Assembly: GCA_937980205.1 (NCBI GenBank) | Contig: CALJKW010000055.1 | Coordinates: forward strand, 496,001 to 560,000 | Length of the DNA stretch: 64,000 nucleotides | Direction: 5' to 3' | DNA from: an uncultured Myxococcales bacterium | Lineage (GTDB): Bacteria; Myxococcota; Myxococcia; Myxococcales; Myxococcaceae | Shown here: piece by piece, positions 6,840-15,364 of the stretch | Layout: each line of letters opens with the position of its first letter | How positions within the stretch are numbered: position 1 is the stretch's first letter | Notes under the pieces: model-generated | Database searches by the model: none | What the model was told of the DNA's origin: nothing | Seen by the model: the letters and a program-made list of their open reading frames with translations, nothing else | Position numbers and translations under genes: made by a program

Positions 6840-8018
6840 TCAGGCCTTCCAGCCCGCCAGAAGTGCCCGAAGTTGCTCGGGAGTATTCAGCGCCGGGTTC
6901 TCGAGAACGCGGTCCAGGAGGAAGCGGCTGGCCTTTCCGACCGCCGGACCGGGCCCGGTTTGCAGTGCATCCATGATGGCGGCGCCGTCGAGCGCGAGAT
7001 CTCTGGTGGTGAGCGGCTCGGTGGCGAGGGCGGTGAGCTTGTCGTGGAGCTCGGGAGCATCGAGCGCGGCGAGATCTCGGCCCAGGTCGGGCCCGAGCTT
7101 CGAGAGCCAGCGGCGCAGCGAGACGTCGTCGCGGGTGTCCGGCACGCGGTGCTTGAAGAGCTCCTGCACGCGCTGGGTCTGCGCGGCGGAGAGCTTCAAG
7201 CGATCGACCTCGCAGTGACCGGCCGAGCGGAAGAGCACGGCGAGCCGCAGCTCGGGCTGGTGGGGCGCGCGGGCGACGGCGGCGGCGTCGACGTCCTCGA
7301 AGCCGAAGATGGCCTTGAGCAGGCCGGTGCGCCTGAGCAGGTGGAGGCCGCGCTCGACGTCGGGGGCCGCGAGGATCTTGAGCAGCTCGTCGCGCACGCG
7401 CTCCATCGCGACCTTGCGGAAGACGGGCAGCGTCGGCCGGATGGCGGCCTCGGTGGCGGGCTCGATCTGGAACTCGAGGACGGTGGCGAAGCGAACGGCG
7501 CGCAGGCAGCGCAGGCCGTCTTCTCCGAAGCGCTCGAGGGGGTCTCTCACGCAGCGAACGAGCCGCGCCTTCAGGTCTTCTCGCCCGCCGAACGGGTCGA
7601 CGATCTCGCCGGTCGCGGGATCTTCGGCCATCGCGTTGATGGTGAAGTCGCGGCGCGCGAGGTCGGCCTCGACGTCGGTGTGGAACTCGACCTTCTCGGG
7701 GCGGCGGCCGTCGACGTAGTCGCCCTCGGAGCGGAACGTCGTAACCTCGACGTGGTGCCCGTGCATCAGGACGGTGACGGTGCCGTGCTCGATGCCGGTG
7801 GGGATGACCTTCTTGAACACCTTCTGGACGTCGTGCGGCTTCGCGCTGGTGGCGAGATCGAAGTCCTTCGGCTGCCGGCCGAGGACGAGATCACGCACGC
7901 AGCCTCCGACGAGGTAGGCCTTGAAGCCGGCGTCGGTGAGACGCCGGTGCACCTCGAGGACTTCGGAGGGGATCGCCAAGGCGCGATGACGATTCGCACC
8001 GTCAGGCGGCGGAATCAA
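6840..8018 (-). CDS. CCA-adding enzyme / poly(A) polymerase family nucleotidyltransferase
   Basis: This protein of about 392 residues is a class II tRNA nucleotidyltransferase. It has the GGCVRDLVLGR motif, the catalytic KDFDLATSA motif (DxD type), RRDFTINAM, and the basic RxxRF motif in CLRAVRFATVLEF. It lacks an HD domain at the C terminus. The family adds CCA to tRNA 3' ends or polyadenylates RNA, and sequence alone does not separate CcaA from PcnB here. The proposed TTG start at 8018 overlaps the upstream stop (TTGA). A second TTG at 7979 is also possible because conservation begins at about IPSEVLEVHRRL. It is the last gene of a three-gene overlapping operon. Confidence 0.88.
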   Translation of the reverse strand: MIPPPDGANRHRALAIPSEVLEVHRRLTDAGFKAYLVGGCVRDLVLGRQPKDFDLATSAKPHDVQKVFKKVIPTGIEHGTVTVLMHGHHVEVTTFRSEGDYVDGRRPEKVEFHTDVEADLARRDFTINAMAEDPATGEIVDPFGGREDLKARLVRCVRDPLERFGEDGLRCLRAVRFATVLEFQIEPATEAAIRPTLPVFRKVAMERVRDELLKILAAPDVERGLHLLRRTGLLKAIFGFEDVDAAAVARAPHQPELRLAVLFRSAGHCEVDRLKLSAAQTQRVQELFKHRVPDTRDDVSLRRWLSKLGPDLGRDLAALDAPELHDKLTALATEPLTTRDLALDGAAIMDALQTGPGPAVGKASRFLLDRVLENPALNTPEQLRALLAGWKA

Positions 8019-8665
8019 CCCGCCCTTGCGATGGGCAGCGTCGTGCTGACCCACATGCCGGCGAGCACGAACGCGCCGGCGAGCCCCAGCACCGCGGCGC
8101 GGACGGAGAGGTTCTTGAACTGCTGCGCGATGCCCGCGAGGAACAGGGCCAGCGCGAAGCCGATGCCGGTGCGCTGATAGAAGTCGCTGCGCGCGTCCGA
8201 CAGGTCGCCGCTCGCGAGCAGCTCGTCGGCCTTGATCGCGGCGCTGCGGCTCTGCTCGGCGGCGACGAGGCGGTACTGCGGCATCTGAAACGGCGTGGCC
8301 GGCGCCGTCGAGTTCTTCTGGGGCTTCAGCTCGACCCAGGCCTCGAACGCGGCCTTGAACTCGGGCCGGTAGCGCTCGCGCACGAAGGCCTCGAGCTCGG
8401 AGTTCCGCCCGGCATACGCGCTCGCCCAGGTGACGAAGAGCTGGGCGTCGACCTGGGCGAGCTGGCCGGCGTGCGTGGAGGCTTCGCTGGCCCGCGTGCG
8501 CCAGGACGCCGCCTGGGCATAGGCGGCCGACTGCTGACCGTCGAAGAGCGCGGCCTGGTAGCCCGTCCACGCCGACAGCACGCCGGCGAGCGAGAGGACG
8601 AGCGCGCTGGTCCAGTCGAGGGCGCGCCGGCGGTCGGCGAGCTTGCGCCGCTCACTTCTCTGCAT
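8015..8665 (-). CDS. Predicted membrane protein, unknown function
   Basis: This 216-residue protein has one transmembrane helix near the N terminus (about residues 17-38). A long helical soluble part (about 45-165) follows, rich in Ala, Glu and Arg. Two closely spaced transmembrane helices lie near the C terminus (about 168-185 and 189-208). The N terminus is strongly basic. I recognise no family. It overlaps both neighbours: the transporter gene by 14 bases and the cca gene by the TTGA junction. Confidence 0.75.
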   Translation of the reverse strand: MQRSERRKLADRRRALDWTSALVLSLAGVLSAWTGYQAALFDGQQSAAYAQAASWRTRASEASTHAGQLAQVDAQLFVTWASAYAGRNSELEAFVRERYRPEFKAAFEAWVELKPQKNSTAPATPFQMPQYRLVAAEQSRSAAIKADELLASGDLSDARSDFYQRTGIGFALALFLAGIAQQFKNLSVRAAVLGLAGAFVLAGMWVSTTLPIARAG

Positions 8666-9539
8666 GGGCGCCCTCGGGCACGGTCTGCGTCGAGCCGCGG
8701 CTGACGAGCCGCTGGCCGGCGACGAAGAGCGCGAACACGATCGCGCTGGTGAGCACGTAGGCGAGCACCACCAGAATCACCCGCTCGCGGTGCGCCGTCA
8801 TGCCCGCGAGGGCGATGCCGAGCATCGGGAAGCGCAGGCTGGTGAACGCCGCGAGGACCAGGCCGGTGCCGCCGTCGCGGCCGCCCAGCAGCCACCCCGC
8901 GCTGACCGCGAGCACGGCGAGCAGCGCGCAGGCCAGCCACGCCATCGGCCCGATCGAGACGAGGTGCTTGCCCAGCAGCACCAGCACGAGCGCGACCACG
9001 GCGACGAGCGCGACGTTGGTGAGCGCGGACAGCGGTCCGTCGATGGCGGCGCGGAGCTTCGGAGCGATGCGGCCGAGCGCCACGCCGGCGGCCAGGGGCA
9101 CGAGCTCCATCGCGATCGTGGTGCGGAGCACGGGCCCGGCGCCCACGTACAGGTGCCGGCCGTGCAGCGCGGCGAGCACGATGACGCTCAGCGGAACGAC
9201 GACGATGCTGGCCAGCATGAGCGTGACGCCCAGCATGAGGGCGTAGGTGGCGTCGCTGCTGGCCGAGCGCGCCCGCTCGAAGGCGGCGACCGGGCCGACG
9301 CAGATGGCGACGACGAGCAGCCCGGCTGCGTCGGCGTCCTGCAGCGGCAGCGCGCGCACCACGAGCACCGCGAGCGCGGGCACCACCACCATCACGGCGA
9401 AGAGCGATCGGGCGAGCAGCCCCGGCCGGCGGAAGTCACGCAGGCGGATCGCCGCCGCGCTCATGCCGATCGCGAAGGCGATCGTCGCCATGGTGACGTG
9501 GACGATCTCGGCGGTGAGGTGAAGCTTGTCCTGAGACAT
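8652..9539 (-). CDS. BASS-like (bile acid:sodium symporter family) transporter
   Basis: This 295-residue protein has nine or ten predicted transmembrane segments. The early IRLRDFRRPGLLARSL segment resembles the cytoplasmic loop of the BASS/SBF family, and the CVGPVAAF and LRFPMLGIALAG segments are compatible with it. Substrates of this family are organic anions, and the substrate here is unknown. It starts at the ATG at 9539 and is the first gene of an overlapping trio. Assignment rests on topology and loop motif, so a different transporter superfamily remains possible. Confidence 0.6.
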   Translation of the reverse strand: MSQDKLHLTAEIVHVTMATIAFAIGMSAAAIRLRDFRRPGLLARSLFAVMVVVPALAVLVVRALPLQDADAAGLLVVAICVGPVAAFERARSASSDATYALMLGVTLMLASIVVVPLSVIVLAALHGRHLYVGAGPVLRTTIAMELVPLAAGVALGRIAPKLRAAIDGPLSALTNVALVAVVALVLVLLGKHLVSIGPMAWLACALLAVLAVSAGWLLGGRDGGTGLVLAAFTSLRFPMLGIALAGMTAHRERVILVVLAYVLTSAIVFALFVAGQRLVSRGSTQTVPEGAHAEK

Positions 9540-9709
9540 GCCGGGCTGCAGTGCAAGCAGGTCGCCACGCGCGAAAGAGCGCCCCGTCTCGGATGGGCGC
9601 GCCGGCCGACGGCGTGGCAGGCGGGGTGCCGCGCCTCACCGGTCGGGCTGTCACGAAGTGGCGCCGTCCGCCGGCACGAGCGCGAGCCGACGCGTCCGGC
9701 CGACGAGAA

Positions 9710-9783
9710 TGACCCCGACAGGAATCGAACCTGTGACCTTCGGTTTAGGAAACCAACGCTCTATCCAACTGAGCTACGGGGCC
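9710..9783 (-). tRNA. tRNA-Arg (anticodon CCT)
   Basis: The cloverleaf reads on the minus strand. The acceptor arm GGCCCCG pairs with CGGGGTC (one G-T), with discriminator A. The D-arm is GCTCAGTTGGATAGAGC. The anticodon stem TTGGT/ACCGA carries loop TTCCTAA, giving anticodon CCT. The T-arm contains GGTTCGAATCC. CCA is not encoded. It reads codon AGG, which should be rare at this GC content. Confidence 0.95.
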
Positions 9784-9833
9784 TTCCGCTGCTGGCTGAC
9801 GCAGATACCACCGCCAGTTGGACGGCGCACCCG

Positions 9834-10577
9834 TTAGCGTCGCCACTCGAGCGGGACCGCGGCGTTCGCCGCGCGACGCTCGAGATCGGCGAGGTCTTCC
9901 TTCGCGCGCGCGAGCGCCGCCTTGGTCTTCTCCATGCGGTCGCGCACGTACGCGTACTGGCCGTCCATCTGGTACCAGCACGGGCCGCCGTAGCCGAAGC
10001 CGACGGAGCCGGGGTAGCCGGCGAACGGGGCCACGGTGGTGTTGCCGCGGTTCACCGCTTGCGTCGCGCCGGCGTTCACGTTCAGCGCGCCGGCGTTGCC
10101 GAGGGGGACGTTGAGCGAGGCGCCGAAGCCCACCTGAGAGCGCGAGAAGGACCGGAAGCCCGGCGCGTAGTAGCCGGGGCTCACGAAGCCGGGCGAGTAG
10201 AAGCCCGGCGAGCAGTAGTAGGTGCCGCTCATCGGCATGCGGCTGGGGTCGTCGTACTTGCGCGTGTCCGCGGCGAGCTCGTCTTCGAGCGTGCGAACCT
10301 TCTCGCGCACCGCGCGGAACTCCTTGCGCCAGTACTCCTCGTCGGAGGTGCCGCCCTGCGACGCCGGAGCGGCCGCTGCGCGCTCGGGCTCGGGCGCCCG
10401 CTCGATCTTCGGCGCGGGGCCGGTGTGGCTCAGGTCGCCGCCCTCGGTGGTCTTCGCCTTCACGTTCGCGGGGATCGTCGTCGGGTCGTCGGTGTAGTGC
10501 ACCGTCCCGCGGGAATCCGTCCATGTGTAGATGGTCTGCGACAGGACGAGGAGCACCGCATGCCACATGCCAGTCAT
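9834..10577 (-). CDS. DUF4124-domain secreted protein
   Basis: This 247-residue protein has a short N-terminal hydrophobic stretch that could be a signal peptide. A DUF4124 motif (YTWTDSRGTVHYTDDP) follows at about residues 17-32. A charged coiled-coil segment (about 80-105) precedes a low-complexity Tyr/Pro/Gly section with repeated SPGF/SPGY units, then a Gly/Asn-rich part, then a second coiled coil at the C terminus. DUF4124 proteins are envelope proteins of unknown function. Starts at 10577 and 10568 are both ATG; the shorter gives a cleaner signal peptide. It lies beside the tRNA-Arg gene. Confidence 0.75.
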   Translation of the reverse strand: MTGMWHAVLLVLSQTIYTWTDSRGTVHYTDDPTTIPANVKAKTTEGGDLSHTGPAPKIERAPEPERAAAAPASQGGTSDEEYWRKEFRAVREKVRTLEDELAADTRKYDDPSRMPMSGTYYCSPGFYSPGFVSPGYYAPGFRSFSRSQVGFGASLNVPLGNAGALNVNAGATQAVNRGNTTVAPFAGYPGSVGFGYGGPCWYQMDGQYAYVRDRMEKTKAALARAKEDLADLERRAANAAVPLEWRR

Positions 10578-10629
10578 TGTAAAGGCGTGGACCCTCGAAG
10601 CCCACCCAACGGCTCAGTGGCAAGAAGCC

Positions 10630-10842
10630 TTACGGGTGCGACTGCTCGGAGCGCTGCCGGTTCTCGCGCATGCGCCGCTTGAAGCGATCCCACCACCCTT
10701 CGTGGGACTCGTTCGGCCCGGGATCGAAGCCCTCGAGCGGACCGGTCTGGTCCTCGCCCGACTTCACCGGAATGCTCGCCTCGAAGCCCGGGTGCGCATT
10801 CTCTTCGGCGAAGTCGTCGCTCTTCTGCTGCTGGTTCGGCAT
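10630..10842 (-). CDS. Small charged hypothetical protein
   Basis: This 70-residue hydrophilic protein starts MPNQQQKSDDFAEE and ends in a basic stretch (RFKRRMRENRQRSEQSHP). A GGAG ribosome binding site lies about nine bases before the ATG at 10842, and codon use looks normal for the region. There is no signal peptide and no recognised domain. It stands alone between the DUF4124 gene and a three-gene operon. Confidence 0.6.
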   Translation of the reverse strand: MPNQQQKSDDFAEENAHPGFEASIPVKSGEDQTGPLEGFDPGPNESHEGWWDRFKRRMRENRQRSEQSHP

Positions 10843-10876
10843 GACGAATACTCCTGCCCCAACCAGTAACGCCGGC

Positions 10877-12160
10877 TCACAGCCAACGCTGGCCGAGCGG
10901 CCCCAGGCGCCGCATCATCGCGTACCAGCGCGGCGGCAACGGGAATACGACGCGACGCGCCGATCTGAACGCCGCCACCGCGGCGAGGCGCGGGGCCGCC
11001 GCACCCGGCTCGGCCTCGATGAGCCCCTCGAGCGCGGAGAGCCACGCGTCGTCTCCCACTGCCGAAGGCTCCAGCGCGCCGCGCGCGACGAGCTCGGTCT
11101 CGCAGAGCCGCACCAGCACCTGCAGCCAGGTCTCGTCCGGGTTCTTCAGCGGGCTCTCCACGGGCTGTTTCCGCGCGGGGGCCAGAGCGAGGACGGCCTG
11201 CGCGACCTTCGCGAGCCAGTCGCCGCGCAGCTTGAACCGCTTGTCGAGCACGGTGCGGCCCTCGTCCACGGCTCGCACGGCGAGCTCGCGCTCGCCGGTG
11301 ATGTCGCTGCCGAGGTGGCCGGAGATCCACAGCCGCGGCAGCTGCGCGCCGAGCGTCTTCGCCTCGTCCATCTTCCACGGCGTGCGCGGCCGCGCGAAGC
11401 CGGAGTGCGGATCGACCGGGACGATGGTGCGCACGTCGGCCGTCGTGTTCACGGTCAGCTGCTCGGCGAGGAAGAGCGGCAGCGAGAGCGCGAGCTGCGG
11501 CTCGCCTTTGCGATCGCCTCCGTCGTCGGAGAAGGCCCAGATCGCCACGGCGTGCTGCGCGTCGGGCGGTGGCGCCAGCCAGAGTGCTCCGGCGAGCGGC
11601 ACGAGCTGCAGCCCCTGCGCGCGGGGCGGACGGAGGTCTTTGCCGCCGAGCTGGACGATGACCTGCGCGGCCTCGGCGGAGCCGTCTGCGCGGGCGAACG
11701 CCTCGGCCCAGAGCTTCTCGGCGCCGGCGCGATCTCCCTTCGCGAGGCGCTGCTGGCCGAGCAGCACCTGCGCGCGCCAGCTTCCGGCGAGCGCGCCGAG
11801 GGTCTGCTCGACGAGGGCGTCGCCTCCGAGCTTGAAGGCGAGCGCGCGGACGAAGGGTGCGCCCTGCGTGAGGTTCGGCTGCTGCCTCACCGCGGCGGTC
11901 GCGGTGTCGAGCGCGCGCTGGAGCTCGCCCTTCAGCGCCTCGCCCTTGGCGCGCTGCAGGTGGACCTCGGGGGTCTGCTCGGCGGCGTCGGCGAGCGCCT
12001 TCAGCCCCTCGTCGAGTCGCTGCGCACGGAAAGAGAGCTCGGACGCGACGAGCGCCCAGCGCGGCGTGGGGCCTTCCGCGTCGCGCAGCTCCTTCACCGG
12101 GGCGGGGCCTCCGCCCTGCAGCGCGGAGAGGATCAGCGCGTAGAGCTCGTCGGGCTCCAC
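10877..12160 (-). CDS. Hypothetical protein with helical repeat region
   Basis: The protein has 427 residues. The first 175 are Ala/Leu-rich helical repeats resembling TPRs (pattern A-x7-A-L in LDEGLKALADAAEQTP and RALDTATAAVRQQP). The central part includes strands such as AVAIWAFSDDGG and LPRLWISGHLG. There is no signal peptide or transmembrane segment. The GTG start lies two bases after the stop of the flavoprotein gene, so the genes form one operon. I cannot assign a function. Confidence 0.65.
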   Translation of the reverse strand: MEPDELYALILSALQGGGPAPVKELRDAEGPTPRWALVASELSFRAQRLDEGLKALADAAEQTPEVHLQRAKGEALKGELQRALDTATAAVRQQPNLTQGAPFVRALAFKLGGDALVEQTLGALAGSWRAQVLLGQQRLAKGDRAGAEKLWAEAFARADGSAEAAQVIVQLGGKDLRPPRAQGLQLVPLAGALWLAPPPDAQHAVAIWAFSDDGGDRKGEPQLALSLPLFLAEQLTVNTTADVRTIVPVDPHSGFARPRTPWKMDEAKTLGAQLPRLWISGHLGSDITGERELAVRAVDEGRTVLDKRFKLRGDWLAKVAQAVLALAPARKQPVESPLKNPDETWLQVLVRLCETELVARGALEPSAVGDDAWLSALEGLIEAEPGAAAPRLAAVAAFRSARRVVFPLPPRWYAMMRRLGPLGQRWL

Positions 12161-12161
12161 T

Positions 12162-13673
12162 TCAGGCCGCGGCTCGCTTCTGCTCGAGCAGCCGCTCGAG
12201 CACCTGGTGCGGAACGAGGCGATCGTTCTCGGTGGAGATCTTGCTCGCGCGGTCGAGCAGCTCCTTCGGGAAGGGGTTCACGTCCGGGTAGAACTCCTTC
12301 ATCCCGAGCGAGAGCGCGTCGAGGCGGGTCTGGTAGATGGTGGAGCCGTAGGTCTCGAGGGCGCGATCCGGAGCGTCGCCGCGCTGGATGGCAGAGGCGA
12401 GGACGCTGAGCGCGCCGAGATCGTGGATGCCGATCTCGAGGCCGGCGCTCAGGTCGGCGTGGGTCATGCCGCCGGCGTCTCCCAGGGCGACGACGTTCTT
12501 GCCGGCGGTGGGCTTCGGCATGAGCTGCTGCTCGAACTTGAAGATGCCGCCGAAGCCGGTCGTGTACGTCGGGGCTTTCTCGGCGTGGACGTGATCTTGA
12601 GGGACGTTCAGCTCGGCGACGTGCGTGTGCTTGAACTCGTGCGCCTGCTCGGGCGTCGGGTTGAAGAGCAGCGCCTTGCCCGCGAGGAAGAGATCGAGCG
12701 CGGCGTGGGCGTTGTCGAGCATCATGGAGTCGGGGACCTCCATGAGCAGCCAGGTGCCCTTGTCGCTGTGACCGGTGGCCCAGAGGCTGACGTCCTCTCG
12801 CGCCTTCGGCACGCCGCCGGCCGGGCGCTCGACCTCGAACTCCGCGTTCACGCGGCGGGTCTTGTTGCCGAGCGACTCGGGCACGTGCCCGCTCACGAAC
12901 GTGCGCGAGCGGGAGAGCTTCTGCATCTCCATGCCGACCGCGCGGGCGCTGGTGCTCTTGCCGCCTTCGGCGATGACGAAGAGATCGGGAGTGCCGAGCT
13001 CCTTCGCCGTCATCGACGCCTTCTTCTCGGAGTAGCGCCAGGGCTCGGCGGTGATCTTGTAGGTGTCGGTCTTCGGGTCGTGCTCGGGCTTCACCGAGTA
13101 CTCGCGCATCAGCGTGATGCGCGGCGGGCGGCCGGCCTTCTCGTCTTCGGCGGCGAGGCCCTCGAGGTGCTCGTGGAAGAGCTTCTCGAGCTCGCGGATG
13201 CTGACGTTGACGGCCTTCGGAGCGGTCAGGCGCTTCTCGAACTCGGTCTCTGCGGGCTGCTGAGGAACCGGCTTCGCGCCGTGCTGGAACTCGTAGACCT
13301 CGTTGCGCTCGATGGGCGCGGCGATCTGCATGAGCTTCGCGTGCAGCTCGGGCGAGAGCGCCTTCAGATCGTCGAGGTACGTCTGGCGCAGCGAGATGTT
13401 GACGTGCCGCGTGTAGTCCGGCCGCTGCTCGATGCCGGTGACGTGGTAGCCGAGCTGGGAGAGCTTGAGCACGGCGAGCAGGCCGCCGGGGCCCAGGCCG
13501 GAGACGACCGCCGTCTTCTTCGGGGCGTCGGTGGGCTTGGCGGCGGCGTCTTTCGCGAAGGTGTCGGCGGGCTTCGGCGCCGTGGTCGTCGCCGGGGCCT
13601 TGGGGGCGTCGACGGTGGTGCTCGGGCGGACCTCGAGGGCCTTCTGCGTGCCGCTGACGCCGCGGAGCTTCAC
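12162..13673 (-). CDS. FAD-dependent monooxygenase, MICAL/KMO-like
   Basis: This 503-residue protein starts at GTG 13673. Residues 1-50 are a Pro/Ala/Lys/Thr-rich, probably disordered tail. A Rossmann FAD-binding motif follows (SGLGPGGLLAVLKLSQLG). The IEQRPDYTRHVNISL segment resembles the EKR-x-x-FTRHN signature of MICAL-type monooxygenases. A second FAD motif lies near residue 375 (VALGDAGGMTHADLSAG, the GD motif of class A flavin hydroxylases). MICAL enzymes oxidise actin methionines in animals; the bacterial substrate is unknown. It is coupled by a GTGA overlap to the upstream small gene. The alternative is a generic aromatic hydroxylase. Confidence 0.7.
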   Translation of the reverse strand: MKLRGVSGTQKALEVRPSTTVDAPKAPATTTAPKPADTFAKDAAAKPTDAPKKTAVVSGLGPGGLLAVLKLSQLGYHVTGIEQRPDYTRHVNISLRQTYLDDLKALSPELHAKLMQIAAPIERNEVYEFQHGAKPVPQQPAETEFEKRLTAPKAVNVSIRELEKLFHEHLEGLAAEDEKAGRPPRITLMREYSVKPEHDPKTDTYKITAEPWRYSEKKASMTAKELGTPDLFVIAEGGKSTSARAVGMEMQKLSRSRTFVSGHVPESLGNKTRRVNAEFEVERPAGGVPKAREDVSLWATGHSDKGTWLLMEVPDSMMLDNAHAALDLFLAGKALLFNPTPEQAHEFKHTHVAELNVPQDHVHAEKAPTYTTGFGGIFKFEQQLMPKPTAGKNVVALGDAGGMTHADLSAGLEIGIHDLGALSVLASAIQRGDAPDRALETYGSTIYQTRLDALSLGMKEFYPDVNPFPKELLDRASKISTENDRLVPHQVLERLLEQKRAAA

Positions 13674-13894
13674 GGCTTGGCCCTCATCCTGGAGAGGACG
13701 GCGTCACGGAAAGCGTCGTAGCCGGCCCAGCGCAGGGCCTCGGAGATCGGCACCTGGGTTTCCAGCGGCAGGTGCGGCAGCTCGTTCTCGAGCTCTTCGG
13801 GGTACTGCTCGGGCTCGAAGTCGAAGCGCTTCAGGTACGCGGCGACCGCGCGGTCGAGGACCTGCTGCTTCTGGTCGGGCGTGAGCGCCGGCAT
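13670..13894 (-). CDS. Small hypothetical protein, first gene of flavoprotein operon
   Basis: This 74-residue protein from the ATG at 13894 (MPALTPDQKQQ) is acidic and helical and has no recognised domain. The frame could extend to a TTG at 13936, which adds 14 residues with no ribosome binding site. Its stop overlaps the GTG start of the MICAL-like gene. Such a coupled small partner could regulate or chaperone the flavoprotein, but that is inference. Confidence 0.6.
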   Translation of the reverse strand: MPALTPDQKQQVLDRAVAAYLKRFDFEPEQYPEELENELPHLPLETQVPISEALRWAGYDAFRDAVLSRMRAKP

Positions 13895-14011
13895 GCCGTG
13901 TTCAAGTGACCATAGCCGGCGCGCGATGGTCAACAAGCAGACGGCCCGACGCGTCGAAGCCGAATGAGCCGGGGCCGCTGAAGCCGACCCCGATCGTGGC
14001 GGAGGCGCGGC

Positions 14012-14857
14012 TCACGGTTTTTTACCCGTGATGCGCGGGAAGCACTCTCCGGTGAAGCCGAGGTCGCGGGCCGACGCGTTGATGATGTCGCGGCGGTCGT
14101 CGGGAGTGACGTTCACGACCGTGCGCAGCGCCGCGGCGATGTCCGGATTGAAGCCGGGCTTCTTCGCCGCAGCGACGGCGGCCTCGTAGGCCGCCGCGGA
14201 GTCGGGCGCTGCGAGATCTGCGAGCGCCTTGCAGCTGGCCCGCAGGGCGCCGCCCAGCAGGCCCTGCTCGGGCTTGCCCGCTGGCCAGACGTCTTCGATG
14301 CGCAGCTTCTGGGCGCCGCTCTTCGATTGGAGAGCAGAGACCTCGTCGAGCGTCATCGCCTTCGGGAGCTCGGCGAGCAGGCAGTGGTAGCCGCCCGGAT
14401 CGGGCTCGGAAGCGCACGGCGTGGTGATGACGCGCGTCGGTGCGTTGCCGAGCAGGTCGCGGAGCCGCTGGCTCTGGGTGAGCATCCAATCGTCGGAGCG
14501 GGCGGCGGATTCGGCGCGCAGGCGCCAGCCGCCGGAGCGCTCCTCGAGCGGCTGGCCCATGACGCCACCCCACTCCCAGGCGTCGGCGAGCTTGCAGGCG
14601 CCACGGGCGAGCATTCGCAGGCGGCCGGGGGCGATCGCACACTTCACGAGGTCGGTGCCCTTGCAGGACATGCCGATGAGGCTCGCCCAGGGCGCGTAGG
14701 CCTTCATCTCCTCGAGGCCGCGGTTCACCCAGGCGTCGACGGGCTCTGAGGGCTTGCGCTCGATGGCGCAGGCCTTGAGCGCCGCGGGGTTCGGGGGCAC
14801 GTCGCGAGCGAATGCGTCGATGGACAGCAGGCACAGCAGCGTGAGGTGACGGAGCAC
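14012..14857 (-). CDS. Predicted exported protein, unknown function
   Basis: This 281-residue protein has a signal peptide (MLRHLTLLCLLSIDAFA, cleavage near FARD). The mature part has eight or so cysteines that could form disulphides (for example ALKACAIE, GMSCKG, VKCAIA, ARGACK, TTPCAS, HCLLAE, RASCKA, GECFP). No domain is recognised. It is divergent from the GFA-family gene, 28 bases away, so the promoters are shared or overlapping. Confidence 0.7.
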   Translation of the reverse strand: MLRHLTLLCLLSIDAFARDVPPNPAALKACAIERKPSEPVDAWVNRGLEEMKAYAPWASLIGMSCKGTDLVKCAIAPGRLRMLARGACKLADAWEWGGVMGQPLEERSGGWRLRAESAARSDDWMLTQSQRLRDLLGNAPTRVITTPCASEPDPGGYHCLLAELPKAMTLDEVSALQSKSGAQKLRIEDVWPAGKPEQGLLGGALRASCKALADLAAPDSAAAYEAAVAAAKKPGFNPDIAAALRTVVNVTPDDRRDIINASARDLGFTGECFPRITGKKP

Positions 14858-14885
14858 GCGGCCACCTTACCGCCGCCGGTGGTAG

Positions 14886-15281
14886 ATGCGGCGCATGGCG
14901 ACCGGTTCTTGCTTCTGCGGCGCGGTGCGTTTCGACGTGAAGGGGAAGCTGACGGGGGTGACGTACTGCCACTGCTCGAAGTGCCGCAGGTGGCACGGGC
15001 ACGTCGGCGCGTTCACCGCAACGGACCGGGCGGGGGTCACACTGCCCGAGTCGCGGGGGCTCAAGTGGCACGCGGTCTCGGCGACGGTGCGCCGCGGCTT
15101 CTGCGGCGAGTGCGGGTCGACGATGTTCTTCGATGATTCGACGGATCCGAAGATCGCGATCACCGCGGGCGTGTTCGACGCGCCGACCGGGCTGCGCGAG
15201 AAGGCGCACATCTTCGTCGACAGCAAGGGCGACTATTACGAGATCGCCTCGGAGCTGAAGGAGTACGAGGCGGCGCCGTAG
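14886..15281 (+). CDS. GFA / CENP-V family zinc protein
   Basis: This 131-residue protein has the full zinc-ligand set of the glutathione-dependent formaldehyde-activating (GFA) family. The first Cys pair is in GSCFCGAVRF, followed by CHCSKC, and a later GFCGECGST pair. GFA proteins accelerate or detoxify glutathione-formaldehyde adducts, but many family members have untested roles. It starts at ATG 14886; MATGSC at 14895 is an alternative. It is a single-gene unit. Confidence 0.88.
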   Translation: MRRMATGSCFCGAVRFDVKGKLTGVTYCHCSKCRRWHGHVGAFTATDRAGVTLPESRGLKWHAVSATVRRGFCGECGSTMFFDDSTDPKIAITAGVFDAPTGLREKAHIFVDSKGDYYEIASELKEYEAAP

Positions 15282-15364
15282 GCCTAGGATGAACCGGTGA
15301 TCGGTCTCCTGAGCCTGACCATTCGAGCGACGGGCCGCGCGCCGGGCGGGCCGTTGGAGGCTGC

